From: an uncultured Phenylobacterium sp.
GTDB taxonomy: Bacteria > Pseudomonadota > Alphaproteobacteria > Caulobacterales > Caulobacteraceae
Assembly (NCBI GenBank): GCA_945952175.1
Contig: CAMFHW010000017.1
Span: forward strand, 1-17,530
Reading direction: 5' to 3'
Length of the DNA: 17,530 bases
The position numbers and the translations under genes were made by a program. The notes below the pieces were generated by a model. It saw nothing but the letters and a program-made list of their open reading frames with translations. It searched no databases and was not told the DNA's origin. The number at the start of each line of letters is the position of its first letter. Positions within the stretch are counted from its first letter, which is position 1. This document shows positions 1-7,917 of the stretch, piece after piece.

Positions 1-2
1 GC

Positions 3-1607
3 CTGAAGCTGCTGGTCCTCGAGCGGCGCCCCAATATCGAGCACGGGGCGCACCACAGCCATGAGCTAGCGAGCCGGACTCGCCGCCGCGACGACCAGAT
101 CCCGCCGGAAGAGCGCGCGCTGCACTATCCGTATTACGAGGGCGTCGCCTATGCGATGTTCAACTCGAACAAGAAGTTCTGGGTCAGCGACCACGACCAC
201 CCCTACGAGACCGCGCCCGGCAAGCCCTACCGGTGGATCCGCGGCTACCAGTTGGGCGGGCGCTCGCTCACCTGGGGGCGGCAATCCTATCGCTGGGCCC
301 CCGGCGACTTCGAATCCAACCTGAAGGACGGGCACGGCGTCGACTGGCCGATCCGCTACGACGACCTCGCCCCCTGGTACGACCACGTCGAGGCCTTCGC
401 CGGGGTCAGCGGCAATTATGACGAGCTGCCGCAGCTGCCGGACGGGGACTTCCTGCCTCCGTTCCCGTTCAACGACGTCGAGGAGGACGCCAAGGCGCGG
501 ATCGAGGCGGCGTTCCCGACGCGCAACCTGATCATGGGCCGCACGGCCAATCTCAGCCGCGTCGCCAAGGCCCAGATGGATGTCGGCCGCCAGCGCTGCG
601 AACAGTATGTCCGCTGCCACCACGGCTGCCCGCTCGGCAGCTACTTCTCCTCGCTCGCCGCGACGCTTCCGGCGGCCCGGGCCACCGGCAACCTGACCGT
701 GATCACCGACGCCATCGTCGAGAGCGTGGTCTACGACGCGGCCGCCAGGCGGGTCACGGGCGTCCGCGTGATCGACCGCCTGACCCGGCAGGGCGTGACC
801 TATGACGCGCGCATGGTGTTCCTCAACGCCTCGGCGATCAACACCGCCGCCCTCCTGCTGAACTCCCGGTCCGACGCCTTCCCGCGCGGCCTGGCCAACG
901 GCAGCGACCAGGTCGGCCGCAACCTCATGGACCATGTGAGCAGCGCCTCGATCGCCGGCGTCTATCCCGGCTTCGAGACCACGCCCTTCCAGGCCGACCG
1001 CCCGACCGGCCTCTACATGCCGCGCTATGCGAACGTCACCGAGACCGACAAGCCCTATCTGCGCGGCTTCGGCTTCCAGGGCGGCGCCGCGCGCCGGCGC
1101 TGGGGCGGTGGTGAGCTCGACGAGTCGGGCCAGCCCAGGCGGGCCTGGGTGCTCTCCATGCTGCCGTTCGGCGAGGTGCTGCCGAACCCCGACAATCGCG
1201 TCACGCTCACGACCTCGCGCGTCGACTCCTGGGGCATGCCCCTACCGGTCATCGATGTGGAATATGGCCCCAACGAGTACGCGATGATGCGCGAGGCCGC
1301 CCGCGACGCGGCCGCCATGCTCGCCGCCGCCGGCTGCACCGACATCACGCCCTGGGAGGAGGCCGGCGCCCGCCTGACGCCTCCGGGCGACCGCATCCAC
1401 GAGATGGGCACGGCGCGCATGGGCCGCGATCCCGCGACCTCGGTCTTCAACGGCTGGGGCCAGGCGCACGAGGTGTCGAACCTCTTCGGCTCCGACGGCG
1501 CGGTGATGGCGTCCAGCGCCTCGATGAACCCGTCCCTCACCTACATGGCGCTCTCGGCGCGCACGGCCAATCACGCGGCCGATCTGCTTGAACAGGGAGC
1601 CCTGTGA
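3..1607 (+). CDS. GMC family FAD-dependent oxidoreductase, 5' end outside window
   Basis: The reading frame is open from the window edge (first whole codon at base 3) to TGA at 1605-1607, giving 534 residues. GMC enzymes of this subgroup are usually about 530-580 aa, so only the N-terminal GxGxxG part of the FAD-binding Rossmann fold is missing. The visible start, LKLLVLERRPNIEHG, matches the second strand of that fold (usually VLVLERG). The C-terminal signature is complete: HEMGTARMG, with the probable catalytic His at 1398-1400, then NLFGSDGAV and NPSLTYMALSAR, with the partner Asn at 1527-1529. GMC enzymes oxidise alcohol or sugar hydroxyls using FAD. Members of this branch include sugar dehydrogenases that pass electrons to cytochrome c, such as glucoside 3-dehydrogenase and the LacA type of Caulobacter. 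The stop overlaps the next start by one base (TGATG), so the two genes are translationally coupled. The substrate is not determined here; a 3-keto-sugar-forming dehydrogenase is my inference from the neighbour. An ATG at 156 is internal, because homologous sequence continues upstream of it. Confidence 0.93.
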   Translation: MKLLVLERRPNIEHGAHHSHELASRTRRRDDQIPPEERALHYPYYEGVAYAMFNSNKKFWVSDHDHPYETAPGKPYRWIRGYQLGGRSLTWGRQSYRWAPGDFESNLKDGHGVDWPIRYDDLAPWYDHVEAFAGVSGNYDELPQLPDGDFLPPFPFNDVEEDAKARIEAAFPTRNLIMGRTANLSRVAKAQMDVGRQRCEQYVRCHHGCPLGSYFSSLAATLPAARATGNLTVITDAIVESVVYDAAARRVTGVRVIDRLTRQGVTYDARMVFLNASAINTAALLLNSRSDAFPRGLANGSDQVGRNLMDHVSSASIAGVYPGFETTPFQADRPTGLYMPRYANVTETDKPYLRGFGFQGGAARRRWGGGELDESGQPRRAWVLSMLPFGEVLPNPDNRVTLTTSRVDSWGMPLPVIDVEYGPNEYAMMREAARDAAAMLAAAGCTDITPWEEAGARLTPPGDRIHEMGTARMGRDPATSVFNGWGQAHEVSNLFGSDGAVMASSASMNPSLTYMALSARTANHAADLLEQGAL

Positions 1608-2335
1608 TGAAACCCGTCGGCCTGCAGCTCTACACCCTCCGCCGTCCGTTCGGCGAAGACCCGATCGGCACGCTCGAGCGCATCAAGGCGGTGGGCTACG
1701 ACTCCGTCGAGTTCGCCGCTCCGCTCGACATGGACTTCGCGCCGCTGAGCGCGCGCATGAAGGAGATCGCGCTCGACTGTCCGTCGGTCCATGTGGGCCT
1801 GGCCGACATCAATGGTCGTCCCGACCGCGTCCTGGCCGTGGCCAAGGAACTGGGCTGCCGCTTCATCGTCCTGCCCTATGTCGACCCCAAGGACGCCGAT
1901 TGGCGGGCGGTGGTCGGCCAGGCCGAGACCTTCGCCAAGCGCGCCAGGGACGAGGGCTTCCGCTTCGCCTACCACCACCACCACTTCGAGTTCGACAATT
2001 CGCGCGGCTTCCGCCCGTTCGACGTCCTGGTCGGCGAGTCCGATCCCGCCCTGCTGCACTTCGAGCTCGACGTCTTCTGGCTGAAGACCGGCGGCGAAGA
2101 CCCGGTGGCCATGATCGAGAAGCTGGCCGGCCGCGTGAAGCTGCTGCACCTCAAGGACATGGCCCCCAACGGCGACATGGCCGACGTCGGCTCCGGCACG
2201 CTCGACTTCCCCGCCATGATCGCCGCCGGCCGCGCCGCCGGCGTCGAACACTTCTTCGTCGAACACGACGTCCCGCCCAAGCCCTACTGGCCGAGCGTCG
2301 AGGCGAGCGTGGGGTATCTGCGGGGGGTGGAGTAG
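1607..2335 (+). CDS. sugar phosphate isomerase/epimerase-like TIM-barrel protein
   Basis: A 242-aa protein of the xylose isomerase-like TIM-barrel superfamily, normal in length for the short members. It opens with VGLQLYTLR, the usual first strand of the family. Candidate metal and catalytic positions are Glu128 in the HHHHFEF strand, Asp155 in FELDVFW, His181 in LLHLKDM and Glu219 in FVEHD; this E-D-H-E pattern is what the family uses to bind a divalent metal. Start: ATG at 1607 has GGGAG at 1594-1598 upstream; the GTG at 1604 is in frame but less likely. The start overlaps the stop of the GMC gene, so both are made from one mRNA. No signal peptide is visible, so it is probably cytoplasmic. 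Relatives act on 3-keto-sugars as epimerases, isomerases or eliminases. Pairing with a GMC dehydrogenase fits a step after C3 oxidation of a glycoside, but this is inference and the substrate is unknown. Family assignment is secure. Confidence 0.92.
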   Translation: MKPVGLQLYTLRRPFGEDPIGTLERIKAVGYDSVEFAAPLDMDFAPLSARMKEIALDCPSVHVGLADINGRPDRVLAVAKELGCRFIVLPYVDPKDADWRAVVGQAETFAKRARDEGFRFAYHHHHFEFDNSRGFRPFDVLVGESDPALLHFELDVFWLKTGGEDPVAMIEKLAGRVKLLHLKDMAPNGDMADVGSGTLDFPAMIAAGRAAGVEHFFVEHDVPPKPYWPSVEASVGYLRGVE

Positions 2336-2346
2336 CGGGGCGGGCT

Positions 2347-2369
2347 GGGCGCCGGACGGATAGGCGCCC
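2347..2369 (+). terminator. possible terminator hairpin after the isomerase gene
   Basis: GGGCGCC at 2347-2353 and GGCGCCC at 2363-2369 form a perfect 7-bp G/C stem with a 9-nt loop, 11 bases after the isomerase stop. No T-run follows, so intrinsic termination would be weak. It may simply be part of the repeat-bearing intergenic DNA that starts here. Confidence 0.3.
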
Positions 2370-2380
2370 GAAGCTGACGC

Positions 2381-2406
2381 TGGACCCAGGCCGGAAAGCG
2401 GACCTT
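2381..2406 (+). repeat. degenerate intergenic repeat, copy 1 (TGGACCCAG ... AGCGGACCTT)
   Basis: TGGACCCAG at 2381-2389 is followed by GAAAGCGGACCTT at 2394-2406. The second part matches 7795-7807 at 12 of 13 bases in the same orientation, and its AGCGGACCT core recurs inverted at 17389-17397. The 131 bases between the isomerase stop and the large minus-strand gene hold this repeat and the hairpin at 2347, and no gene. AGCGGAC motifs of this sort are common in intergenic DNA of GC-rich alphaproteobacteria. Confidence 0.45.
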
Positions 2407-2466
2407 GGTCGTACACTCGAGTTGATGACCGGGTGGGACCGGCTCGCACGTGACGCAGGGACTACC

Positions 2467-5400
2467 TCAGGCCGGGACGGCCAGGTGGATTTCCAGAGGC
2501 ATGGCTTCGGGGACCCCGGCGGCGATGAGGGCAGCCGTGAGATTGCGGGCGCGCTCGACAATGTCGGGGCCCTCGGCGCGCAGCCGCGACATCTGGTCGG
2601 TCATGAGGGCGCAAAGCCGCCGGCCATAGCCCTGGTCGCGCCAGAAGCTGGCGTCGCCGGGGCGGGCGCCGATCCAGGCCTCGGCCGCGCTGAGCACCAC
2701 GTCGAACGGGATCCAGGATTGGGCCCGGTCAGCGAGGGCCAGGAAATAGCCTGTGACATAGGTCCGTCCCGGGGCGTCGCAGATCAACTCCACCAGTGCC
2801 GGAAGGGTCGGGGCGAAGGCTTCGGCGTGGCTGGGCAGGTAGCAGGCGCCTTGGACGAAGCCTGTCGGCTGGTGGAAGAACAGGGTCTGAAGGGGGCCGG
2901 CCAGGTCCAGGGCGATGGTGTCGCGGCGGTCATCGCGCCCTCGGCACCAATCCCCGCAGGCGACGAGCCGCTCGGCGATACGCCGGCGGCACAGCACGAG
3001 CCGGTCGATTCCCAGCGCCTTCTCGTCGAAGAACAACCGGTCCAACAGGCCGATCACCTCCTCGCTGGCGTCGAGAAACCCCTGGTCGGGCAGCGCCAGC
3101 ATGGGGTTCAGGACGGCGGCCTCGAAGCCGTCGCCTTCAAGGGCCAGGGCGACCCGCCACCTCAGGGCGCCGTAGGGATGCAGCCAGCGGACTGGGAGTT
3201 CACTCAGCTCGGTGTCGAGGGCCAGGCCCAGACCCCAGGCGTTGTCGGAGAAGTCTCGATAGGCGTCCACTAGGCTGCCGATCCAGGGCGCGGTCCGGAG
3301 CGTCGGCGAGTTTTCCACGGCCGTGAGCCAAGCCCCGCCAGAGTGTTCGTTGAACCACTGTTGCGGGGCGATTTCCTCCGAAAAAGGGGCCGGGTCGGGG
3401 GGTGTGGCGCCCGGCCCTTGAATCCGGATCCCGGTGCGCTTCTTGAACCGTCGCGCTTGCGGGAGCTTCGGCCAGCCCGGCTCCGCGCCGCCCTGCAGCC
3501 AGGCCTGCTCGGCGCGGACGACGGCCACCAGCCGTCGGGCGCGTCGCGCCTTGCGCCCGGCGGTCCGCTTGGGGTTGTCGTAGTCCCGTTCGGGGTGGAT
3601 GGCTGCGGCGAGGCCGATCCTCAGGACCGACCTTGGCCACCGGGCGTCCGTCTGGGACAGAAGGGCTAGAGAGGCGCCGAGGGTGTTGATCACGGTGGAG
3701 GCGTCCCGGCGTGCCAGGTCGAACACCCGCCGCAGAGGGTCCGGGTCTCTAGCCGTGGCCATGGCGCACCAGCCCACCGCCGCCAGGGCGAGCCCATCAT
3801 AACGGGCCTGATAGGCACGCTCGGTCCGTTGGACCGCCAGGGCGCGGGTCAAGACCGCGCGGGTCCAGGGAAGCGCGTCGGACTGGGGCGAACCCAGGTT
3901 GACCAGGACCGCTGCCGCGACAACCGCGCGCCACCGGGTGGCCTGCTCGAAATCCCGGTCGTCCTCCTCCAAGGTCTCCCAGGGCTGCGCCTGGGCCCAG
4001 GCCAGGCCCTGGGCGATCAGCTCGGGCGTACGTTTGCCGGCGTCAAACACGGCGTCGACCAGGGCGCTGGTCAGCGCGCTCTCCGCGAGGTTTGCGTTTG
4101 CTGACGCGCGGAGCGGCGTCAGGACCTCGGCTTCCTCGGGCGGCTCGACATACTGGTAGTGGGTGGCCGTGCCGCCATCGGGTTGCGGGACCAGCACGCC
4201 GCGCCAGTTGGCGGGATCGAGCACGCGCAGGGCGTGTTCGGCGTGCCAGCGAAGGTCGTGGGTCGGCAGGCCAGGGTCGTTGGGGGCGGGTAGGCGTTCG
4301 ATCTCGGTTCGGAGACGGTCACGGACCTGCTCCAGGGTTTCGGCGTCGCCGTGGATCAGGAAGGCGCAGATGTCGCTATCGAGCGAGGTCTGGCGCGACC
4401 GCCGGCTCCACAGCGACATGTTGGTGACAACACCCGGGACAGCCGGGCTGTCGTCTCTCTCCGGACGGTTCAATCCTATGCTGTCCTGGATGAACCGATC
4501 ATGGTCGAGCTTCAGCGCCTCCGGACAGGTCACGAAGGGCATGAGGGCCGGGTCTGGACCCTCGATGTGCGACAGCAGCACATCGATGGCCACGCAGAGC
4601 AACGCCGCCGGCGCCTCTTCGTCACCGAGAATGTCCCCGACAACCTCGAGCACGGGCCGGCCGGCCTCGACCTGTTCGTGGCCCCAGGCTTCCAGGGCCC
4701 GCAGCATCGAGGTCAAGACGCCCTGGGCTCCGACGGATCGGGAGAGCAGATAGGTGCCCGGCGCGATCACCCGGACGGAGCGTCTCGGCAGTTCGAGCAC
4801 GAACCCCACAAGGGCGGCGCGGTCGACCGTGTCGAGCCCCAGGCCATGGTCGAGGATTTGGCGTATCAACCGCAGACCGGTCTGGGGCTCCGTCCGCAGC
4901 AGGGTCAAGAACGGTCCCTGTGATGGACTGGGATGCGTCCAGTCCCCTGGCGGGAACTCAAGCCGCAGGCGGTCCCGCCCGCCCTCCTCCCGTCGCGACC
5001 GCTTGTCGGCTGTGACCAGAACTTCGAGCGTGTACGCGGCCATGGCCGCGGGCGCCGCCTTGGCCAGGCCGGCGCCGAATTTCAGGATGTCCCCGGCTCG
5101 GTCGTCGCTCCATCGCCCCGAGGTTTTCCCATCCAGATAGGAAGCGGCCAGCTCCGGGCTCTTCTCGCAGGACATCAGGAACAGAGTCCTGACGTCCTGG
5201 GTCAGATCGTGCCCACGCCGTCTGACGCCGTCCGGTGCAAACAGTCGGCTCATCGTGGAGCGCACCGCCTGCGCGTCGGCTGTCCCCTCGAGTTCGGTCA
5301 GCCAGGCGTAGAGCCGGGCGACGATCTTGGGCTGGTAGGGATCGACGGCGAAGTTCGCCATCCGCCAGAGCATGAGAAAATGGAGGATATCGCGTCCGAC

Positions 5401-7575
5401 CGGCGCCTCCAGCTGGTCGATCCGCGCCAGCAGCCATCCCGTCAGCCGCCACCAGGAGAGACCCGTGGGGATCCGCAGGTCGGTCGGGATCAGGTCGCGG
5501 GCGATCCCGGCGGCCTCCAGCCGCGCGGCCCCCGGCTCCGAATCCGCGGCGACCGTGACCCGGATCAGGTCGCGGAGCAGTTCGCCCTGGTTGGCGTTCA
5601 GCGCTTCGAAGGCGCGGTCGAGGACCATGGGGACCTGTTCCGAGCGGACCAGGGCTAGGAGAGCGAGGCGAAGCCAGGAGGGATGGACATCGGCGGCGCG
5701 CAGGCGGCCCACCAGGGCGCTCCACGCCTGGCCGGAGACATCGTCTTCGATCAGCATCCGCGCATAGAGCTCGACGGCCCGGCCGAGGCCGACGGCGGCG
5801 AGCTGATCCAGGGGCAGCTTCTCGAGCCGATCGGGCTCCTCGCGGAGCAGGTTGGCGGCCGACCAGTCGCGCAGGACATCGTGCTTGAACGCCGCCCGGG
5901 CGCCGAACACCAACTCGACCAGGTCGTCGCCCTGGATCAGCGCCTCGACCACTCCGGAATCGACCTCGTTGATATCCAGACGCTGGACCTGGTCTAGGAC
6001 CTGGCTGGCCAGCCCGCGTAAGGCACCGAGCCGGTCGCGACGCTCCGCGCGCGGCAGGGGAGGCCCGCCTTCCCACCAGATGCGCGACAGGGCCGCCTCG
6101 CTGAGGGGCGTCGGATCCGAGGCCGCTCCGCGCAGCAGTTGGCGCAACTGATAGAGGTTGCGGGTGAGGTCATGGGCCGCCGGATTGGCCAGAAGCTGCG
6201 CCAGCCTGTGGTCGGCGCGGGCGAGCTCCGCGACCTCCGCGTCGCTGAGGGGGCCGATGAGGACCGCCGTCCGGCCGAGCAGATCGAGCGCGGCGTTGGG
6301 GAGCCATTGGCGCTGGTCCGGCCCGAAGTCGGGGCCTACGGTGACCACGACCCGCACGTCCGGGGTGCGGGCCGCCGCCGTCAGCAGGTCCGCGATCGTC
6401 GCCTGCACGGAAGCATCGGTGACCCGGTCGAGGCTGTCGACAAACAGGATGGTCGCGCCGCTGGCGGACAGTTCGGTCAGGAACTCCGCCGCCGACCCTT
6501 CGAACCCGAGATCTCGGGACAGCGCCAGCCATCCGCCCCCTGGGGTTCGCACCGGCGAGAGCACCAGGGGAAACGCCTCCGGGCCCAGCTCCTGGGCGAG
6601 GGCCTTGAGCAGGTGCGATTTGCCGGAGCCGGATGCCCCGACGATCTCCAGGTAGCGCGCGCCCTCCAGGGCCCCGGTGAGCCTGTCGATCCGGGCGCTT
6701 CGGTCGAGGGTGATCGCCCCGATCCGGTCGTCGATGGCGTCGAGGGTGGCCTGGGAGTGATCAGCCAGGCGCCGACGGGCGACGACGGTGTTGCGGCTGG
6801 CCACCGTCTCCAGGCCCCGTTCTTCCCGCAGCCAGCGCACCAGCTCGGCCCGATCCAGCTCACCGCCGTCGGCGTCATAGCTCAGCGCCTTGGCTTCGAG
6901 CGCCGACCACAGGTCCCGCGCGCGGTCCCGCATCGCGGCCGGCAGCACCGTTTGGCAGAGGGTCAGCGCCAACAGGTCGGACATCGCGCCGGGGCTTTCG
7001 AAGTCGAAGACCAGGATCTGGAACCGGCGCAGGACGCGCCACAGGGCCTCGTCGTCGGCGTCGGCGCCGGCCGCCCGCAACTGGGCCTGGAAGGCGGCGG
7101 CGAAGTCGCGCATCCCGGCCGAGACCACCCGCGGCGCGTCCAGGGCTCGGCGAAGGGCCACGCCCGACCCGAGTTTTCGGGCCAGGATCAGCAACTGCTG
7201 ATAGTGACGCTCGATCTTGGCGCTGGTCCTATGGATCGCCGCGGCGATCGGCCGTTCGGCGGCCGCGCCGGTCGCCGAGACGATCTGGCCGACCAGCTTG
7301 GCGAAGGCCGCGTCGCTCGCGGTGAAGTCCAGGGTCCGTTTGGCCTGGATTTCCAGGGCCGCGAGCTCCCCCGCCGCGTTCAGGGCCTCGACGACGATGT
7401 CGTCCAGGGCGTGATCTTCGTAGCCCCGCTGGAACTTGACCCGGGTGGTCACGGCTCCGGCCATGCCGCGCGGCTCGGTCTCCGCCAGCAGGCAAAGCAG
7501 GTAGAAGGCGCCGATCTTGACCTCGAGGCGCGCGCCGCTCGGGCCACCCTCTGCGGGTGCGGTGTTTCGGGTCAT
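2467..7575 (-). CDS. large STAND-type ATPase with N-terminal PD-(D/E)xK-like nuclease region; candidate Avs-like defence protein
   Basis: About 1702 aa from ATG at 7575; an in-frame ATG at 7638 would add 21 poorly structured residues and neither start has a good ribosome site. Residues 20-80 look like a Cap4/Mrr-type nuclease core: GAFYLLCLL, then LDDIVVEA with Asp58/Asp59, then LEIQAK with Gln77 and Lys79, that is D...QxK. The ATPase follows: Walker A GASGSGKS at 313-320 and Walker B ILFVDSLD with Asp380. FKHDVLRDW at about 563-571 resembles the winged-helix end of STAND/NACHT modules. The remaining 1100 or so residues are alpha-helical in character (many Leu/Ala/Arg heptad-like stretches) with no motif I recognise, as expected of a sensor region. 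STAND proteins are signalling ATPases that oligomerise on ligand binding and switch on a fused effector; Avs proteins do this against phage by cutting DNA. The gene stands alone, opposite in strand to both neighbours. Domain calls are by eye: the ATPase is firm, the nuclease likely, the defence role inferred. Confidence 0.85.
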   Translation of the reverse strand: MTRNTAPAEGGPSGARLEVKIGAFYLLCLLAETEPRGMAGAVTTRVKFQRGYEDHALDDIVVEALNAAGELAALEIQAKRTLDFTASDAAFAKLVGQIVSATGAAAERPIAAAIHRTSAKIERHYQQLLILARKLGSGVALRRALDAPRVVSAGMRDFAAAFQAQLRAAGADADDEALWRVLRRFQILVFDFESPGAMSDLLALTLCQTVLPAAMRDRARDLWSALEAKALSYDADGGELDRAELVRWLREERGLETVASRNTVVARRRLADHSQATLDAIDDRIGAITLDRSARIDRLTGALEGARYLEIVGASGSGKSHLLKALAQELGPEAFPLVLSPVRTPGGGWLALSRDLGFEGSAAEFLTELSASGATILFVDSLDRVTDASVQATIADLLTAAARTPDVRVVVTVGPDFGPDQRQWLPNAALDLLGRTAVLIGPLSDAEVAELARADHRLAQLLANPAAHDLTRNLYQLRQLLRGAASDPTPLSEAALSRIWWEGGPPLPRAERRDRLGALRGLASQVLDQVQRLDINEVDSGVVEALIQGDDLVELVFGARAAFKHDVLRDWSAANLLREEPDRLEKLPLDQLAAVGLGRAVELYARMLIEDDVSGQAWSALVGRLRAADVHPSWLRLALLALVRSEQVPMVLDRAFEALNANQGELLRDLIRVTVAADSEPGAARLEAAGIARDLIPTDLRIPTGLSWWRLTGWLLARIDQLEAPVGRDILHFLMLWRMANFAVDPYQPKIVARLYAWLTELEGTADAQAVRSTMSRLFAPDGVRRRGHDLTQDVRTLFLMSCEKSPELAASYLDGKTSGRWSDDRAGDILKFGAGLAKAAPAAMAAYTLEVLVTADKRSRREEGGRDRLRLEFPPGDWTHPSPSQGPFLTLLRTEPQTGLRLIRQILDHGLGLDTVDRAALVGFVLELPRRSVRVIAPGTYLLSRSVGAQGVLTSMLRALEAWGHEQVEAGRPVLEVVGDILGDEEAPAALLCVAIDVLLSHIEGPDPALMPFVTCPEALKLDHDRFIQDSIGLNRPERDDSPAVPGVVTNMSLWSRRSRQTSLDSDICAFLIHGDAETLEQVRDRLRTEIERLPAPNDPGLPTHDLRWHAEHALRVLDPANWRGVLVPQPDGGTATHYQYVEPPEEAEVLTPLRASANANLAESALTSALVDAVFDAGKRTPELIAQGLAWAQAQPWETLEEDDRDFEQATRWRAVVAAAVLVNLGSPQSDALPWTRAVLTRALAVQRTERAYQARYDGLALAAVGWCAMATARDPDPLRRVFDLARRDASTVINTLGASLALLSQTDARWPRSVLRIGLAAAIHPERDYDNPKRTAGRKARRARRLVAVVRAEQAWLQGGAEPGWPKLPQARRFKKRTGIRIQGPGATPPDPAPFSEEIAPQQWFNEHSGGAWLTAVENSPTLRTAPWIGSLVDAYRDFSDNAWGLGLALDTELSELPVRWLHPYGALRWRVALALEGDGFEAAVLNPMLALPDQGFLDASEEVIGLLDRLFFDEKALGIDRLVLCRRRIAERLVACGDWCRGRDDRRDTIALDLAGPLQTLFFHQPTGFVQGACYLPSHAEAFAPTLPALVELICDAPGRTYVTGYFLALADRAQSWIPFDVVLSAAEAWIGARPGDASFWRDQGYGRRLCALMTDQMSRLRAEGPDIVERARNLTAALIAAGVPEAMPLEIHLAVPA

Positions 7576-7917
7576 GGACGAGCGACCGCCAGCCAAGTTC
7601 GCGCGCGGGGCCGCAGAATCGGCGTCCCGCCAAACCATTGACTAGCACATGCGCCCGGCACTCCGCTTCAAATGGCTGGACGATGTCGCCAACGCTGCGG
7701 GCGGATTCGGCGTCCAATCGGCTAGTCCAGTGCCTTCATCGCCCACGCATGGGCGCGACTCGGATGGACTGAGTCCAGGTTTTAGTGTCGGCCCGAGAGC
7801 GGACCTTCCCATCGCCGCCTAAGAGCCCATTACCGACTCCGCCCCCGCCATCATGCCGCCCCATGAACTCGCTTTTAGGGATGACCGCGTAGCCTGGGTG
7901 CGGTCGATGGAGCCGTG
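7576..7917. other. intergenic region upstream of the STAND gene; no gene seen
   Basis: This stretch lies between two divergently transcribed genes (STAND gene minus, TonB-like gene plus) and must hold both promoters, but I cannot pick convincing -35/-10 pairs for either. It contains the perfect 13-nt palindrome TGGACTgAGTCCA at 7765-7777 and the AGCGGACCTT repeat at 7798-7807. The far end of the palindromic segment resembles the sequence around 2381. No open frame here has coding character. Confidence 0.5.
7765..7807 (+). repeat. degenerate intergenic repeat, copy 2 (TGGACT ... AGCGGACCTT)
   Basis: The palindrome TGGACTgAGTCCA (7765-7777) is followed 17 bases later by GAGAGCGGACCTT (7795-7807). 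The latter agrees with 2394-2406 at 12 of 13 positions in direct orientation. Together, copies 1 and 2 bracket the large STAND gene. Confidence 0.45.

Noticed and set aside
66..935. 289-aa open frame on the minus strand opposite the GMC gene
   Set aside because: Composition is Ala/Gly/Val/Arg/Asp-rich without any domain, and it is wholly antisense to a clear GMC coding frame; typical of GC-rich DNA.
1973..1984. Four consecutive histidines in the isomerase (HHHH at residues 123-126), considered as an artificial tag
   Set aside because: It lies inside a conserved beta strand (YHHHHFEF) of the TIM barrel, where relatives carry H-N/H-H runs; it is native.
1588..3273. 561-aa plus-strand open frame across the isomerase gene and the 3' end of the STAND gene
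   Set aside because: It lies out of frame with the isomerase, crosses an intergenic region, and then mirrors the STAND gene; its translation is low-complexity Arg/Gly/Ala sequence.
6139..7641. 500-aa plus-strand open frame antisense to the N-terminal part of the STAND gene
   Set aside because: The opposite strand carries Walker A, Walker B and nuclease motifs; this frame has none and has the biased composition of an antisense shadow.
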